Below are positions 7,444-15,961 of a stretch of 64,000 nt of DNA, one piece after another. The notes below the pieces were generated by a model, which worked only from the letters and a program-made list of their open reading frames with translations, searched no databases and was not told the DNA's origin. The translations under genes were made by a program, and so were the position numbers. This DNA comes from Actinomycetota bacterium (GTDB lineage: Bacteria > Actinomycetota > Thermoleophilia > Solirubrobacterales > Solirubrobacteraceae): contig VAWY01000124.1 of the NCBI GenBank assembly GCA_005888335.1, forward strand, positions 12,149 to 76,148. The letters are read 5' to 3'. Numbering within the stretch: position 1 is the first letter of the stretch; each line of letters starts with the position of its first letter.

Positions 7444-8485
7444 CTCCTGGGCGTCCGGGTTGATGATTTCGGCGGGCCGCCCGCAGCCGCGAAGCCGGCG
7501 TGCCCGGGGGCGGTCCGGCGCGCGTGAGCTCGAAGCGGGCGGTCCCTTCGTCGCCGAGGCCCTCGGACACGAGCCCGGCGTCGAGCAGCAGGTCGAGGTG
7601 TCCGAGCACCTCCCACACGACGAGCAGCGGCTGCTCGCGCACCGTGCGCGCCGACCACAGCTCGCCGGCGATCGAGTACGCCGTGCGGGGCCCGGACTCG
7701 AGCACCGCCGCGATGCGCTCGCAGCGCCGCCGGTGGTCCGCGAACCGCTCGTCGATGAGCCGGGCGTGCCCGTCGACGGGCGCGCCGTGACCCGTCAGCA
7801 GCCGCTCGAGGGGCATGCCGGCGGTGCGGGCCAGGCTCGCCAGGTACTCCACCCGTGCGCGCGGCCGCGTCCCGTCCGGTTCGGCGGCCGGGTAGATCTC
7901 GGTGTTCGACGAGATCCCAGCGAGGAGATGGTCGCCGACGAAGGCGACGCCCGCGCGCTCGTCGACGAACAGCGTGTCGGTGGTGCTGTGCCCTGGCCGC
8001 GCGACCGTTCGCAACTCGCGCCCGCCCGCCCGGATGCGGTCGCCGTCGCGAAGCCGCACGTCGGTCGAGAAGGCCTCCGACGTCCTGCTGATGTAGTCGA
8101 AGAAGCCCTCGTTGTCGGCGATGACCGGCGCCGGCACGCCGTGATGGGCCATCAGCGCCCGCGAGAAGCGCCGGTCGGCCGCCGCCCGCTCGTCGTAGCG
8201 CTCGCCGTAGGCGGCCACGCCGTCCAGCGCAGCCACCGTCGCGCCCGAGCGCCGGACGATCGTGGCCACCAGCCCAACGTGATCGAGGTGGTGATGGGTG
8301 CCCAGGACGAGCTCGATGTCCTCGATGCGCACGCCCTCTCGCCGCAGGCCGGCCTCGAGCGCGGCCAGCGCCTCGTCGTCGCGTGGACCGGTGTCGACCA
8401 GCGTGAGCGGGTCGCCCCGCAGCAGCCAGGCGTTGACCGAGCCGACGTGCGGCAGGGGGAGGGGGATCTGGACGACGGCTTCCAT
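7406..8485 (-). CDS. Metallo-beta-lactamase-fold hydrolase
   Basis: A 359-residue MBL-fold protein. The zinc motif THHHLDH, a later His in ARPGHSTTDT, an Asp in FVGDHLL, and a final His (LTGHGAPVD) give a two-metal site. A C-terminal winged-helix-like region (SIAGELWSARTVREQPLLVVWEVLGHLDLL) matches the LACTB2/BaeB-like group, which acts on thioesters or small esters. It starts just beside a degenerate TGAA palindrome. A thioesterase role in acyl-CoA catabolism is plausible but inferred. Confidence 0.85.
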   Translation of the reverse strand: MEAVVQIPLPLPHVGSVNAWLLRGDPLTLVDTGPRDDEALAALEAGLRREGVRIEDIELVLGTHHHLDHVGLVATIVRRSGATVAALDGVAAYGERYDERAAADRRFSRALMAHHGVPAPVIADNEGFFDYISRTSEAFSTDVRLRDGDRIRAGGRELRTVARPGHSTTDTLFVDERAGVAFVGDHLLAGISSNTEIYPAAEPDGTRPRARVEYLASLARTAGMPLERLLTGHGAPVDGHARLIDERFADHRRRCERIAAVLESGPRTAYSIAGELWSARTVREQPLLVVWEVLGHLDLLLDAGLVSEGLGDEGTARFELTRAGPPPGTPASRLRAARRNHQPGRPGGGRPARASRHSS

Positions 8486-8497
8486 GGCTTCAAGTCC

Positions 8498-8510
8498 CGA
8501 ATCGACTTCA
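8498..8510. promoter_or_regulatory. TGAA palindrome, site 4 (degenerate)
   Basis: CGAATCGACTTCA, upstream of the metallo-hydrolase start, keeps about 10 of 13 positions, and TTCAAGT half-sites occur on both sides (8489-8495 and 8507-8513). Weaker than the other sites. Confidence 0.4.
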
Positions 8511-8613
8511 AGTATGGCACGGTGGACGAGTCGGCGCAGGAAATCAACGAAGTTCGTCGTCCGTCCGGTGACCTCCGCGCCAGCCCGCTTGCCTTCGCGG
8601 CTCGCGGCCGATA

Positions 8614-8631
8614 TGATCTGAGTTCAATTCA
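8614..8631. promoter_or_regulatory. TGAA palindrome, site 5 (double)
   Basis: TGATCTGAGTTCA (8614-8626, one mismatch) overlaps a second, poorer copy TGAGTTCAATTCA (8619-8631). Located 27-44 bp upstream of the enoyl-CoA hydratase start. Confidence 0.6.
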
Positions 8632-8657
8632 GCAAACAGCAGCGGAGGTCGTTCGGA

Positions 8658-9479
8658 ATGGATGTGCAAGAGCGGGTGAACGGGCAGGCGGCGACGGCGG
8701 CTCCCATCGAGTACGAGGTGGCGGACGGCGTCGCCACCATCTGGCTCAATCGACCCCACGTCAAGAACGCGGTCAACTGGGAGCTGCTCACGCAGCTGGG
8801 CGCGGCGCTCGAGCGCGCCGAGGACGACGACGACGCGCGCGTGGTGGTCATCCGTGGCCGCGGCAACACGTTCTGCGCCGGGGCGGACCTCAACATGCTC
8901 GACTCCGAGTTCCTGGGCACGACGAACAACTCGGTCAAGATCGCCCAGGTGTCGGCGCGGACGTTCGACCGCGCGTTCAACCTCAGCAAGCCGACCATCG
9001 CCGTCGTCGAGGGCTTCGCGGTCGCCGGCGGCTTCGAGCTGATGATCTCGTGCGACTTCTGCATCGCGGCCGAGGACGCAAAGATCGGCGACTTCCACAT
9101 CCGCCGCGCGCTGTTCGGCGGCGCCGGCCCGATCTACCGCCTGCCGCGCTACATCGGCCTGCGCAAGACCAAGGAGCTGCTCTTCACCGGCAAGCTGCTG
9201 TCCGGCCGCGAGTGCGAGGAGTGGGGCCTGGCCAACGTCTCCACGCCGGCGGACCAGCTCGACCAGGCGATCGCCGACTTCGTCGCGCCGATGAAGGACA
9301 AGAGCGCCTTCACGATGCGGATCACCAAGCTGGCGGCCAACCGCGGCCTGGACGGCGACACCGAGACGCTGATCGCGCTCGAGAGCATGACCTGCAACGT
9401 CGCCCACCAGTCCGAGGACGCGCGCGAGGGCGTCCAGGCGTTCCTGGACAAGCGCGAGCCCGTCTGGAAGCACCGCTAG
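8658..9479 (+). CDS. Enoyl-CoA hydratase/isomerase family protein
   Basis: A 273-residue crotonase-fold protein. The CoA/oxyanion segments are [16 protein letters not shown] and [18 protein letters not shown], followed by [24 protein letters not shown]. The usual second catalytic Glu region is less clear, so hydratase versus isomerase or hydrolase cannot be decided. An AGCGGAGG ribosome site precedes the ATG. An acyl-CoA dehydrogenase gene begins 7 bp downstream, which makes a hydration step after dehydrogenation likely. Confidence 0.9.
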   Translation: MDVQERVNGQAATAAPIEYEVADGVATIWLNRPHVKNAVNWELLTQLGAALERAEDDDDARVVVIRGRGNTFCAGADLNMLDSEFLGTTNNSVKIAQVSARTFDRAFNLSKPTIAVVEGFAVAGGFELMISCDFCIAAEDAKIGDFHIRRALFGGAGPIYRLPRYIGLRKTKELLFTGKLLSGRECEEWGLANVSTPADQLDQAIADFVAPMKDKSAFTMRITKLAANRGLDGDTETLIALESMTCNVAHQSEDAREGVQAFLDKREPVWKHR

Positions 9480-9486
9480 GTCCGCG

Positions 9487-10719
9487 ATGGACTTCGCGTA
9501 CGACCAGACGACCCTCGAGGCGCGCGAGCGCCTGCTCGCGTTCATGGACGAGTGCGTCTATCCGGCGGAGCAGCGCTTCCGCGAGGAGGTCGAGGCGGCC
9601 GATGACCGGTGGGGCACCCCACCGGTCATCGAGGAGCTCAAGGCCGAGGCGCGGCGGCGCGGCCTGTGGAACCTGTTCCTGCCGCGCACGCACGAGCACG
9701 GGGCCGGACTGACGAACCTGCAGTACGCGCCGCTGGCCGAGATCACCGGCCGCAATCCGTGGATCGCTCCCGAGGCGATCAACTGCTCGGCGCCGGACAC
9801 CGGCAACATGGAGCTGCTGTCGCTGTTCGGCACGGAGGAGCAGCAGCGCCGCTGGCTGGATCCGCTGCTCGACGGCACGATCCGCTCGGCCTTCTCGATG
9901 ACCGAGCCCGACGTCGCGTCGTCGGACGCGACGAACATCGCCACGCGCATCGAGCGCGACGGCGACCACTACGTGATCAACGGGCGCAAGTGGTGGACGT
10001 CGGGGGCGATGTCGCCGCGGTGCGATCTGCTGATCGTCATGGGCGTCACCGACCCCGACGCCGAGCCGCACCGGCGGCAGAGCATGATCCTCGTGCCCAA
10101 GGACACCTCGGGCGTGAAGATCCGGCGCTCGACGAGCCTGTTCGGCTACGACGACGGGCCGCACGGGGGACACGCCGAGATCGTCTACGACGACGTGCGC
10201 GTGCCCGCGTCGAACCTCCTCGGCGAGGAGGGCGACGGCTTCCGGATCGCGCAGGAGCGCCTCGGCCCCGGCCGCATCCACCACGCGATGCGAGCCATCG
10301 GCATGGCCGAGCGCGCGCTGGAGATGATGTGCGAGCGCACCGCGAGCCGGTCGACGTTCGGGCGGCCGATCATCGACCACGGGGTCGTCCAGCGCTGGAT
10401 CTCCGAGGCGCGCGTCAAGATCGAGCAGGTTCGTCTGCTGGTCCTCAAGACCGCGTGGCTGATGGACACGGTCGGCAACCGCGGCGCGCGCATCGAGGTC
10501 TCGGCGATCAAGGTGGCGGCCCCCGAGGTGGCGACCTGGGTCATCGACCGCGCCATCCAGGCCCACGGCGGCGCCGGCGTCTCGCAGGACCACCTCCTGG
10601 CCGAGCTCTACGCCGTCGCGCGCATCCTCCAGATCGCCGACGGGCCCGACGAGGTCCACCACATGGCGATCGCCCGGCGGGAGACCCGTCGCTACCGCGA
10701 GCAGCTGGTGCAGGTGTAG
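9487..10719 (+). CDS. Acyl-CoA dehydrogenase
   Basis: A 410-residue FAD enzyme. [18 protein letters not shown] is the flavin/substrate motif, [24 protein letters not shown] the central beta domain, and [15 protein letters not shown] plus [36 protein letters not shown] the C-terminal helices. It resembles the ACAD10/11-like group. It makes the alpha,beta-double bond in an acyl-CoA and passes electrons to ETF. It is co-transcribed with the enoyl-CoA hydratase under TGAA site 5. Confidence 0.92.
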   Translation: MDFAYDQTTLEARERLLAFMDECVYPAEQRFREEVEAADDRWGTPPVIEELKAEARRRGLWNLFLPRTHEHGAGLTNLQYAPLAEITGRNPWIAPEAINCSAPDTGNMELLSLFGTEEQQRRWLDPLLDGTIRSAFSMTEPDVASSDATNIATRIERDGDHYVINGRKWWTSGAMSPRCDLLIVMGVTDPDAEPHRRQSMILVPKDTSGVKIRRSTSLFGYDDGPHGGHAEIVYDDVRVPASNLLGEEGDGFRIAQERLGPGRIHHAMRAIGMAERALEMMCERTASRSTFGRPIIDHGVVQRWISEARVKIEQVRLLVLKTAWLMDTVGNRGARIEVSAIKVAAPEVATWVIDRAIQAHGGAGVSQDHLLAELYAVARILQIADGPDEVHHMAIARRETRRYREQLVQV

Positions 10720-10740
10720 CTCCGCGGCCGCGTCGCGGCG

Positions 10741-11463
10741 TCAGGCCGCGGCGCGGCGGCGGGTCCGCTTGGGCTTGGCCGCGGTCTGCTTCCCCGGCGC
10801 GGCCGCGTCCATGGGCAGGCCTGCCACGGCGAGGCATCGCGCGACGTAGAAGTCGCGCACCGCCTCGAGCGACAGGCCGCCGCGCGGCCGGTACCAGTGC
10901 CACACGCTGTTGTAGAGGCCGATGATCGCCCGCGTGAGCAGCCGCGGGTCGGCCTCGGGGATCGCGCCCTGCTCCATGCCGCGCGCCAGGAACGTCGCCC
11001 ACGCGAACTCGACGTCGCGCATGCTCCCGAGCGCGCGCTGGCGCGCCTCCTCCTCGCGCGGGGAGGTCCGATGCAGGCCGACGAGCGCCTGCTCGGCGAC
11101 GAGCACGCGGTTGCGCAGCACCTCGTGCTCGGTGAGGTCGAACAGCGCGTTGAGCACCGCGACGAGCGCCTCGGTGAAGTCCTCGTGCTCGCCGACGACG
11201 CGCTCGAACTTCTCCCGGTCGGCCTGGACCGCGTCGGCCTGGATCTCGTACAGGCAGTGCAGCTTGGACTCGAAGTAGTGGTACAGCGCGGTCGAGCCCA
11301 CGCCGACGGCGGCGGCGATGTCGGCCCACTTCGTGTACTCGTAGCCCTCCCGGCCGAAGTACTCCGTCGCGGTCCTGAGGATGTCCGCTCGCTTGCTGCG
11401 ACTCGACGTCCGCTGCGAACGTCCGTCCGGTCGCGTCTTCTGCGCTCGCTTGGCCTGGGGCAC
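10741..11463 (-). CDS. TetR-family transcriptional regulator, candidate regulator of the TGAA regulon
   Basis: A 240-residue protein if started at GTG 11463, which has a GGAAAGAG site six bases upstream; an in-frame ATG 132 bases further upstream lacks this. The HTH is KRADILRTATEYFGREGYEY then TKWADIAAAVGVGSTALYHYFESK. A basic Lys/Arg-rich tail follows the ligand domain (SVWHWYRPRGGLS). The HTH is nearly identical to that of the TetR at 17536, including ALYHYFESK and HCLY, so both probably read the same operator. A TGAA half-site lies just before the start and a perfect one at 11582, implying autoregulation. Confidence 0.9.
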   Translation of the reverse strand: MPQAKRAQKTRPDGRSQRTSSRSKRADILRTATEYFGREGYEYTKWADIAAAVGVGSTALYHYFESKLHCLYEIQADAVQADREKFERVVGEHEDFTEALVAVLNALFDLTEHEVLRNRVLVAEQALVGLHRTSPREEEARQRALGSMRDVEFAWATFLARGMEQGAIPEADPRLLTRAIIGLYNSVWHWYRPRGGLSLEAVRDFYVARCLAVAGLPMDAAAPGKQTAAKPKRTRRRAAA

Positions 11464-11480
11464 GGGCAACTCTTTCCAGT

Positions 11481-11493
11481 TGAAGTCATGACG
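11481..11493. promoter_or_regulatory. TGAA palindrome, site 6 (half-site)
   Basis: TGAAGTCATGACG retains the left arm and the centre only (about 10 of 13 positions). It lies 18 bp upstream of the TetR start codon and is best read as a weak autoregulatory site. Confidence 0.4.
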
Positions 11494-11553
11494 ACGGTAC
11501 CACCCGAAGGCGATGACGGGGCGTTTTTCGCCCTGACAGCGGCATCGCGTCAT

Positions 11554-11594
11554 CTTCCATACGAGACCAGCGCTGGTATACTGAAGTGACTTCA
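11554..11594 (+). promoter_or_regulatory. Promoter with perfect TGAA palindrome, site 7
   Basis: TATACT (11577-11582) lies 17 bp after a poor -35-like CTTCCA (11554-11559). The perfect palindrome TGAAGTGACTTCA (11582-11594) covers the presumed transcription start. The SDR gene starts at 11619 behind GAGGAGAG. This arrangement is what a TetR repressor site would look like. Confidence 0.65.
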
Positions 11595-11618
11595 ATTTGA
11601 ATTGTGAGGAGAGCGTTG

Positions 11619-12374
11619 ATGGGACAGACCACGCTGGACGGCCACGTCGTCGTCGTCACCGGCGCGAGCTCGGGCCTGGGCGAGCAGCTGGGCCGCTCGC
11701 TGGCGGCCGCGGGCGCCGTGCCGGTCCTCGCCGCCCGGCGGGCCGAGCGCCTGGAGGCGCTGCGCAGGCAGATCCCCAGCGCCGACACCGTCACGTGCGA
11801 CGTCACCTGCGACGCCGATCGCGAGCGCCTGATCGCCACGGTCATGGAGCGCCACGGCCGCCTCGACGGGCTCGTCAACAACGCCGGCGCCGGCGCGACC
11901 GCCCCCGCGCTGCGGACGCCCACCGAGACCTTCGCCGGCGTGGTCGACCTCAATCTGACCGCTCCGTTCGCGCTCTCGTGCCTGGCCGCGCGCGCCATGC
12001 GCGAAGGCGACGGCGGCTCGATCGTCAACGTCGCCTCGGTCATGGGACTTCGGTCGATCGGCGAGATCCCCGACGCGGCCTACGTCGCGTCGAAGGCGGG
12101 CCTCATCGGTCTCACGCGAGAGCTCGCCTCGCAGTGGGGCCGCCACGGGATCCGCGTCAACGCGGTCGCCCCGGGCTTCTTCGCGTCCGAGATGACCGCC
12201 GGGCTGGGCGACGACCCCGAGCAGTTCCCCGACTTCCTCCTCGCGCGCACGCCCCTCGGCCGCGGCGGGCGGCAGGGCGAGCTCGACGAGGCCGTCCTGT
12301 TCCTGGTGGGGGAGGGCAGCAGCTTCGTGACCGGCGCCGTCCTCAGCGTGGACGGCGGGATGGCGGTCCGCTAG
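11619..12374 (+). CDS. SDR-family oxidoreductase
   Basis: A 251-residue short-chain dehydrogenase starting MGQTTLDGHVVVVTGASSGLG. VNNAGAG, NVASVMG (Ser), YVASK (Tyr-Lys), APGFFASEM and VDGGMAVR are all present, so it should be active with NAD(P). I chose ATG 11619, five codons inside the longest frame, because GAGGAGAG sits at the right distance. It is the gene most tightly linked to the perfect TGAA operator. Confidence 0.88.
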   Translation: MGQTTLDGHVVVVTGASSGLGEQLGRSLAAAGAVPVLAARRAERLEALRRQIPSADTVTCDVTCDADRERLIATVMERHGRLDGLVNNAGAGATAPALRTPTETFAGVVDLNLTAPFALSCLAARAMREGDGGSIVNVASVMGLRSIGEIPDAAYVASKAGLIGLTRELASQWGRHGIRVNAVAPGFFASEMTAGLGDDPEQFPDFLLARTPLGRGGRQGELDEAVLFLVGEGSSFVTGAVLSVDGGMAVR

Positions 12375-12377
12375 GGG

Positions 12378-13466
12378 TCAGGCCCCGAGCTGGTGCCGGC
12401 CCGCGTCGACGAGCGGCGCGACGAGGCGCTGGGCGTCGTCGAAGCCGGAGCCGACCATCGCCCCGCCGGCCGCCCGGGCCGCGATGCCCTGGCAGACGAC
12501 CGCGAGCTTGAAGAACGCGAACGCCTGGTACCAGTCGACGTCGGACACGTCGAAGCCCGTCACGCGCGCGTAGCGCTCGATCACCTCGCCGCGGCCCGGA
12601 AAGCCGCCGGCCGCCGTCACCGGAGCGACGATCCGGGCCGCCAGGAGCACCTCCGGGTCGGCCTCCTCGCTCCAGAAGGCGAGCAGCGCGCCGAGGTCGG
12701 TGAGCGGGTCCCCGAGCGTGCTCATCTCCCAGTCGAGGACCGCCACGATCGCGCCGGGCCGCGTCGGGTGCAGGATGGTGTTGTCGAGGCGGTAGTCGCC
12801 GTGGACGATCGAGGCCGCGCGCTGGGCCGGCAGCGTTCGCACCAGCTCGTCGCGCAGCGCGTCGAGCGCCGGCAGGTCGTCGGCCTTCGAGGCCTCCCAC
12901 TGCTTGGACCAGCGGCGCAGCTGGCGCTCCATGAAGCCAGCCGGCCGGCCGAAGTCGGCCAGCCCCACGGCGGCGGGGTCGACCGTGTGCAGGTCGGCGA
13001 GGACGTCGACGAGCGCCTCGCCGATCGCCTGGCGGCGCTCGGGCGTCTCGGCGTACCCCGGCGGCAGCGCGTTGCGGCAGATGTGGCCGACGACGCGCTC
13101 CATCACGTAGAACGGGGCGCCGAGCGGACCGTCCGCCTCGCCGAGGTGCAGGATGCGCGGCACGGGGACGGGTGTGGGCTCGAGCGCGGTGAGCACGCGG
13201 TGCTCGCGGACCATGTCGTGGGCGGTCGGGAGGATGTGGCCGAGCGGCGGGCGCCGGAGGATCACCTCGCCCGCGTCGGAGGCGATCCGGTACGTGAGGT
13301 TGGACTTGCCGCCGGAGATGAGCGCCACGTCGGGCTCAAGCCAGCGCGGGTCGTGCAGGACCTGCGCGAGGAGCGGGCCGACCACCTCGGGCTCGGCGCC
13401 GGTGGCGATCCGCTCGAGGCGCTGGGCGGTCGGGTCGTTGAACCCCATCGACGTGGTGGGCGGCAT
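12378..13466 (-). CDS. Phosphotransferase-family protein (APH/choline kinase fold, ACAD10-like)
   Basis: A 362-residue kinase-like protein. SGGKSNLTYRI is the nucleotide loop, VREHRVL follows, SIVHGDYRLDN is the catalytic loop and AVLDWEMSTLGDPLTDLG the metal-binding segment. This group is often fused to or encoded beside acyl-CoA dehydrogenases (ACAD10/11), where it is linked to phosphorylation of 4-hydroxyacyl-CoAs. Two acyl-CoA dehydrogenase genes lie directly upstream in the same direction, so a role in hydroxy-acid catabolism is a reasonable inference. Confidence 0.88.
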   Translation of the reverse strand: MPPTTSMGFNDPTAQRLERIATGAEPEVVGPLLAQVLHDPRWLEPDVALISGGKSNLTYRIASDAGEVILRRPPLGHILPTAHDMVREHRVLTALEPTPVPVPRILHLGEADGPLGAPFYVMERVVGHICRNALPPGYAETPERRQAIGEALVDVLADLHTVDPAAVGLADFGRPAGFMERQLRRWSKQWEASKADDLPALDALRDELVRTLPAQRAASIVHGDYRLDNTILHPTRPGAIVAVLDWEMSTLGDPLTDLGALLAFWSEEADPEVLLAARIVAPVTAAGGFPGRGEVIERYARVTGFDVSDVDWYQAFAFFKLAVVCQGIAARAAGGAMVGSGFDDAQRLVAPLVDAGRHQLGA

Positions 13467-13482
13467 GGAGGTCGTCCTTTCG

Positions 13483-14589
13483 TCAGCCGGCGGCCGGGAT
13501 CACGGCGGCGGCAGGCGCGCTCGCGCGCCCCTGCGCCGCCCGCGTGGCGAGCGCGCGCCCGAGCTCGCGCTCATGGTGGGCCGCGTCGCCGAACTGCTGC
13601 TCGCGCACGACGATGCGACGCAGGTAGCGGTGCGCGGGGTGCTCCTCGGTGAAGGCGACCCCGCCGAAGACCTGCAGGGCGCCGTGGGCGACCTCGCGGG
13701 CGGCGCGCGCCACGTAGGCCTTCGCCACGGCGGCCGTCTGGGCGGCCTCGGGCAGGTCGTCGTCGAGAGCGGCGGCGGCATAGAGGACGGTCGACCAGGC
13801 GCTGGCGTGCCGGACGTGCATGTCGGCCATGAGGTGGCGGAGCGCCTGGTAGCTCCCGATCGTGCGCCCGAACTGCCGGCGCTCGCCGGCGTAGCGGCGC
13901 GCGTCGTCGAGCAGCCGGCCCGCGGCGCCGATCGACTCGGCGGCCGCGAGCAGGGCGCCGGCGGTCGCGAGGCGGTCGAGGGCGACGCGCGCGGTCGGGC
14001 CGGTGATGGCGGCCACCACCTCGGCGCCGCTGAAGTCGACGGCGCTCATCGGCACCGTGGCGTCGAGCGAGGGCTGCGCCGCCGTCTCGCAGCCCGGGGC
14101 GCCCGCGACGACGAAGGCGAGCGCGGGCTCACCCGCGGTGGACGCCACGACGGCCAGGCGGTCGACGCCGTCCGCGTGCTCGACGGCGACCTTGTGCCCG
14201 CTGACGGCGTCATCGGCGAGACTCGTGCGCGCCCCGGCCACCGACCACCCGCGCCCGGGCTCGAGGAGCGCGACCGAGATGCGCTCCTCGTCGCCGGCGA
14301 GGTCGCCGGCGACGGGCTCGAGCGCGAAGCGCACGGCGGCGCTGCCCAGATACGGCACGGAGGCGAGGTGCGCGCCGAGCGCGCGCGCCGCCAGGCAGAG
14401 CTCCACGGCGCCGAGTCCGTCCTCGGCGTCGACCATGAGCGCGCCGAAGGCGGCCAGGCGCTCCCAGAGCCGCTCGCGCTCCGCGGGGGTCGCGCCGGCG
14501 GCGGCGTCCGGGCCGACCCACTCGCGCGCGAGCAGCGTGTCGATCGACTCGCTCAGCCAGGTCTGCTCGTCGGTGAGCTCGAGGTCCAT
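13483..14589 (-). CDS. Acyl-CoA dehydrogenase family protein, small subunit-like
   Basis: A 368-residue member of the family, shorter and more divergent than its neighbour. The N-terminal helices (MDLELTDEQTWLSESIDTLLARE), the C-terminal RRQFGRTIGSYQALRHLMADMHV and ALQVFGGVAFTEEHPAHRYLRR are clear. The middle motif around the flavin is poorly conserved. The gene lies 4 bp after the larger dehydrogenase. Such pairs form heteromers in actinobacterial steroid side-chain catabolism (ChsE1-ChsE2 type). Confidence 0.85.
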   Translation of the reverse strand: MDLELTDEQTWLSESIDTLLAREWVGPDAAAGATPAERERLWERLAAFGALMVDAEDGLGAVELCLAARALGAHLASVPYLGSAAVRFALEPVAGDLAGDEERISVALLEPGRGWSVAGARTSLADDAVSGHKVAVEHADGVDRLAVVASTAGEPALAFVVAGAPGCETAAQPSLDATVPMSAVDFSGAEVVAAITGPTARVALDRLATAGALLAAAESIGAAGRLLDDARRYAGERRQFGRTIGSYQALRHLMADMHVRHASAWSTVLYAAAALDDDLPEAAQTAAVAKAYVARAAREVAHGALQVFGGVAFTEEHPAHRYLRRIVVREQQFGDAAHHERELGRALATRAAQGRASAPAAAVIPAAG

Positions 14590-14593
14590 GTCG

Positions 14594-15769
14594 TCACTCC
14601 TGGGGCAGCGCGAGGATGCGGTCGGCGATGATGTTGCGCTGGATCTGCTGCGTCCCGCCGTAGACGGTCGCCGCGCGCGAGTAGAGGTAGGTCTCGTGCC
14701 AGAAGTCGTCCTCCGCGCGGTCGTCCGGCGCGGCGTGCTGCAGGGTCGGCCCGAGCACCTCGAGCACGGTGCCCGCCAGCCGCTGCTCCGCCTCGGCCAT
14801 CAGCAGCTTGACGCTCGAGCTCTCCGGTCCGACGGCGCCGCCGCTGAGGAACTCGCCGACCGTGCGGTAGGCGTGGTGGCGCAGGACCTCGATCCCGATG
14901 AAGGCGCGCGCGAGCGCCGCCTGCGCCTGCGGATCGTCGAGCACAGCGCGGCCGTCGAGCTCGCGATCGGCGGCGGCGCGCAGCGCGCGGTCGAGCCACG
15001 TGCGCAGCTTGACCTGGCGCGGCAGGGCCGCGGTCCCCCGCTCGTGCCCGAGCGTGTACATCGCGATCTTCCAGCCGTCGCCGCGCTCGCCGAGGAGGTT
15101 CTCCTTGGGCACGACGACGTCGTCGAGGAACAGCTCGCAGAACTCGGCGTGGCCGGTGATCTGCGTCATCGGCCGCACCTCGACGCCGGGCGAGCGCATG
15201 TCCACGAGCAGCATGGAGATCCCGCGGTGCTTGGCGACGCCGCTGTCCGTGCGCGCCAGCACGCCGCACCAGCGCGCGAACTGCCCCCAGGAGACCCAGG
15301 TCTTCTGGCCGCTCAGGGCGAAGTGGTCGTCGTGCTCGACGGCGTGCGTCCGCAGCGAGGCGAGGTCCGACCCGGCCTCGGGCTCCGAGAAGCCCTGACA
15401 CCAGATCTCGTCCGCTGACAGGATCGAGGGGATGTGGCGGGTGCGCTGCTCGTCGTTGCCGAAGCGCAGCAGCGAGGGCCCGAGGACGTCGAGCCCGACG
15501 ACGTTGACGAACTCGGGCGCCCCGGCGGCGGCGAGCTCCTCGTCGACGATGATCTGCTCGATCGCCGGGCGCCCCCCGCCGCCGAACTCGCGCGGCCACG
15601 CGCGCCCGACGTACCCGGCCGCGTGAGCGGCGGCCTGCCACGCGCGGAGGGCTTCGATCCGCTCGTCGAGCGAGCGCGGCAGCCCGGCCGGCATCAGCTG
15701 TTGCTTGGCGAGGAAGTCGCGGACCTCCTCCTGGAGAGCGCGCTGCTCGTCTGTTGGGCGAAGTTGCAT
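14594..15769 (-). CDS. Acyl-CoA dehydrogenase, large subunit-like
   Basis: A 391-residue acyl-CoA dehydrogenase from ATG 15769 (MQLRPTDEQRALQEEVRDFL). WCQGFSEPEAGSDLASLRTHAV is the flavin motif, GQKTWVSWGQFARWCGVLART the beta domain, and YSRAATVYGGTQQIQRNIIADRIL the C-terminal substrate/FAD helix with the usual basic pattern. A frame extension upstream to 15880 is possible, but the TGAA palindrome directly before ATG 15769 argues for the shorter form, probably with a very short or no leader. It partners the dehydrogenase at 13483. Confidence 0.9.
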   Translation of the reverse strand: MQLRPTDEQRALQEEVRDFLAKQQLMPAGLPRSLDERIEALRAWQAAAHAAGYVGRAWPREFGGGGRPAIEQIIVDEELAAAGAPEFVNVVGLDVLGPSLLRFGNDEQRTRHIPSILSADEIWCQGFSEPEAGSDLASLRTHAVEHDDHFALSGQKTWVSWGQFARWCGVLARTDSGVAKHRGISMLLVDMRSPGVEVRPMTQITGHAEFCELFLDDVVVPKENLLGERGDGWKIAMYTLGHERGTAALPRQVKLRTWLDRALRAAADRELDGRAVLDDPQAQAALARAFIGIEVLRHHAYRTVGEFLSGGAVGPESSSVKLLMAEAEQRLAGTVLEVLGPTLQHAAPDDRAEDDFWHETYLYSRAATVYGGTQQIQRNIIADRILALPQE

Positions 15770-15770
15770 C

Positions 15771-15783
15771 TGAACTGAGATCG
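15771..15783. promoter_or_regulatory. TGAA palindrome, site 8
   Basis: TGAACTGAGATCG (about 11 of 13) abuts the ATG of the acyl-CoA dehydrogenase at 15769. The same GAACTGAGATC core recurs in front of the transporter operon at 26258. Confidence 0.55.
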
Positions 15784-15847
15784 TATCAGGTACTCTGGCG
15801 GGCGCGGAAGTCACAATCGTTCGCGGCCCCGCTCGGAGCCATGCGTG

Positions 15848-15879
15848 TTGACAGACCTGTACGTCATGAACTAACTTCA
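15848..15879 (+). promoter_or_regulatory. Promoter with TGAA palindrome, site 9
   Basis: TTGACA at 15848-15853 is followed after 18 bp by TAACTT (15872-15877), a usable sigma-70-type pair. TGAACTAACTTCA (15867-15879) overlaps the -10 box, so a bound repressor would block it. The downstream gene is the ligase at 15962. Confidence 0.65.
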
Positions 15880-15961
15880 ACTCGATTGGATCATGCCGCC
15901 GTCAAGGGCTGAGCGGCGCCGCCCGATCTGAGTCACGATCATCGAAGAGGGATGAACACCC

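Noticed and set aside
10741..11595. Longer TetR start at 11595 adding 44 N-terminal residues
   Set aside because: The extra segment has no family match and would run through the operator region, while GTG 11463 has a good ribosome site.
14594..15880. Longer acyl-CoA dehydrogenase start at 15880
   Set aside because: The extension covers TGAA sites and the divergent promoter, and the family N-terminus begins at MQLRPTDEQ (15769).
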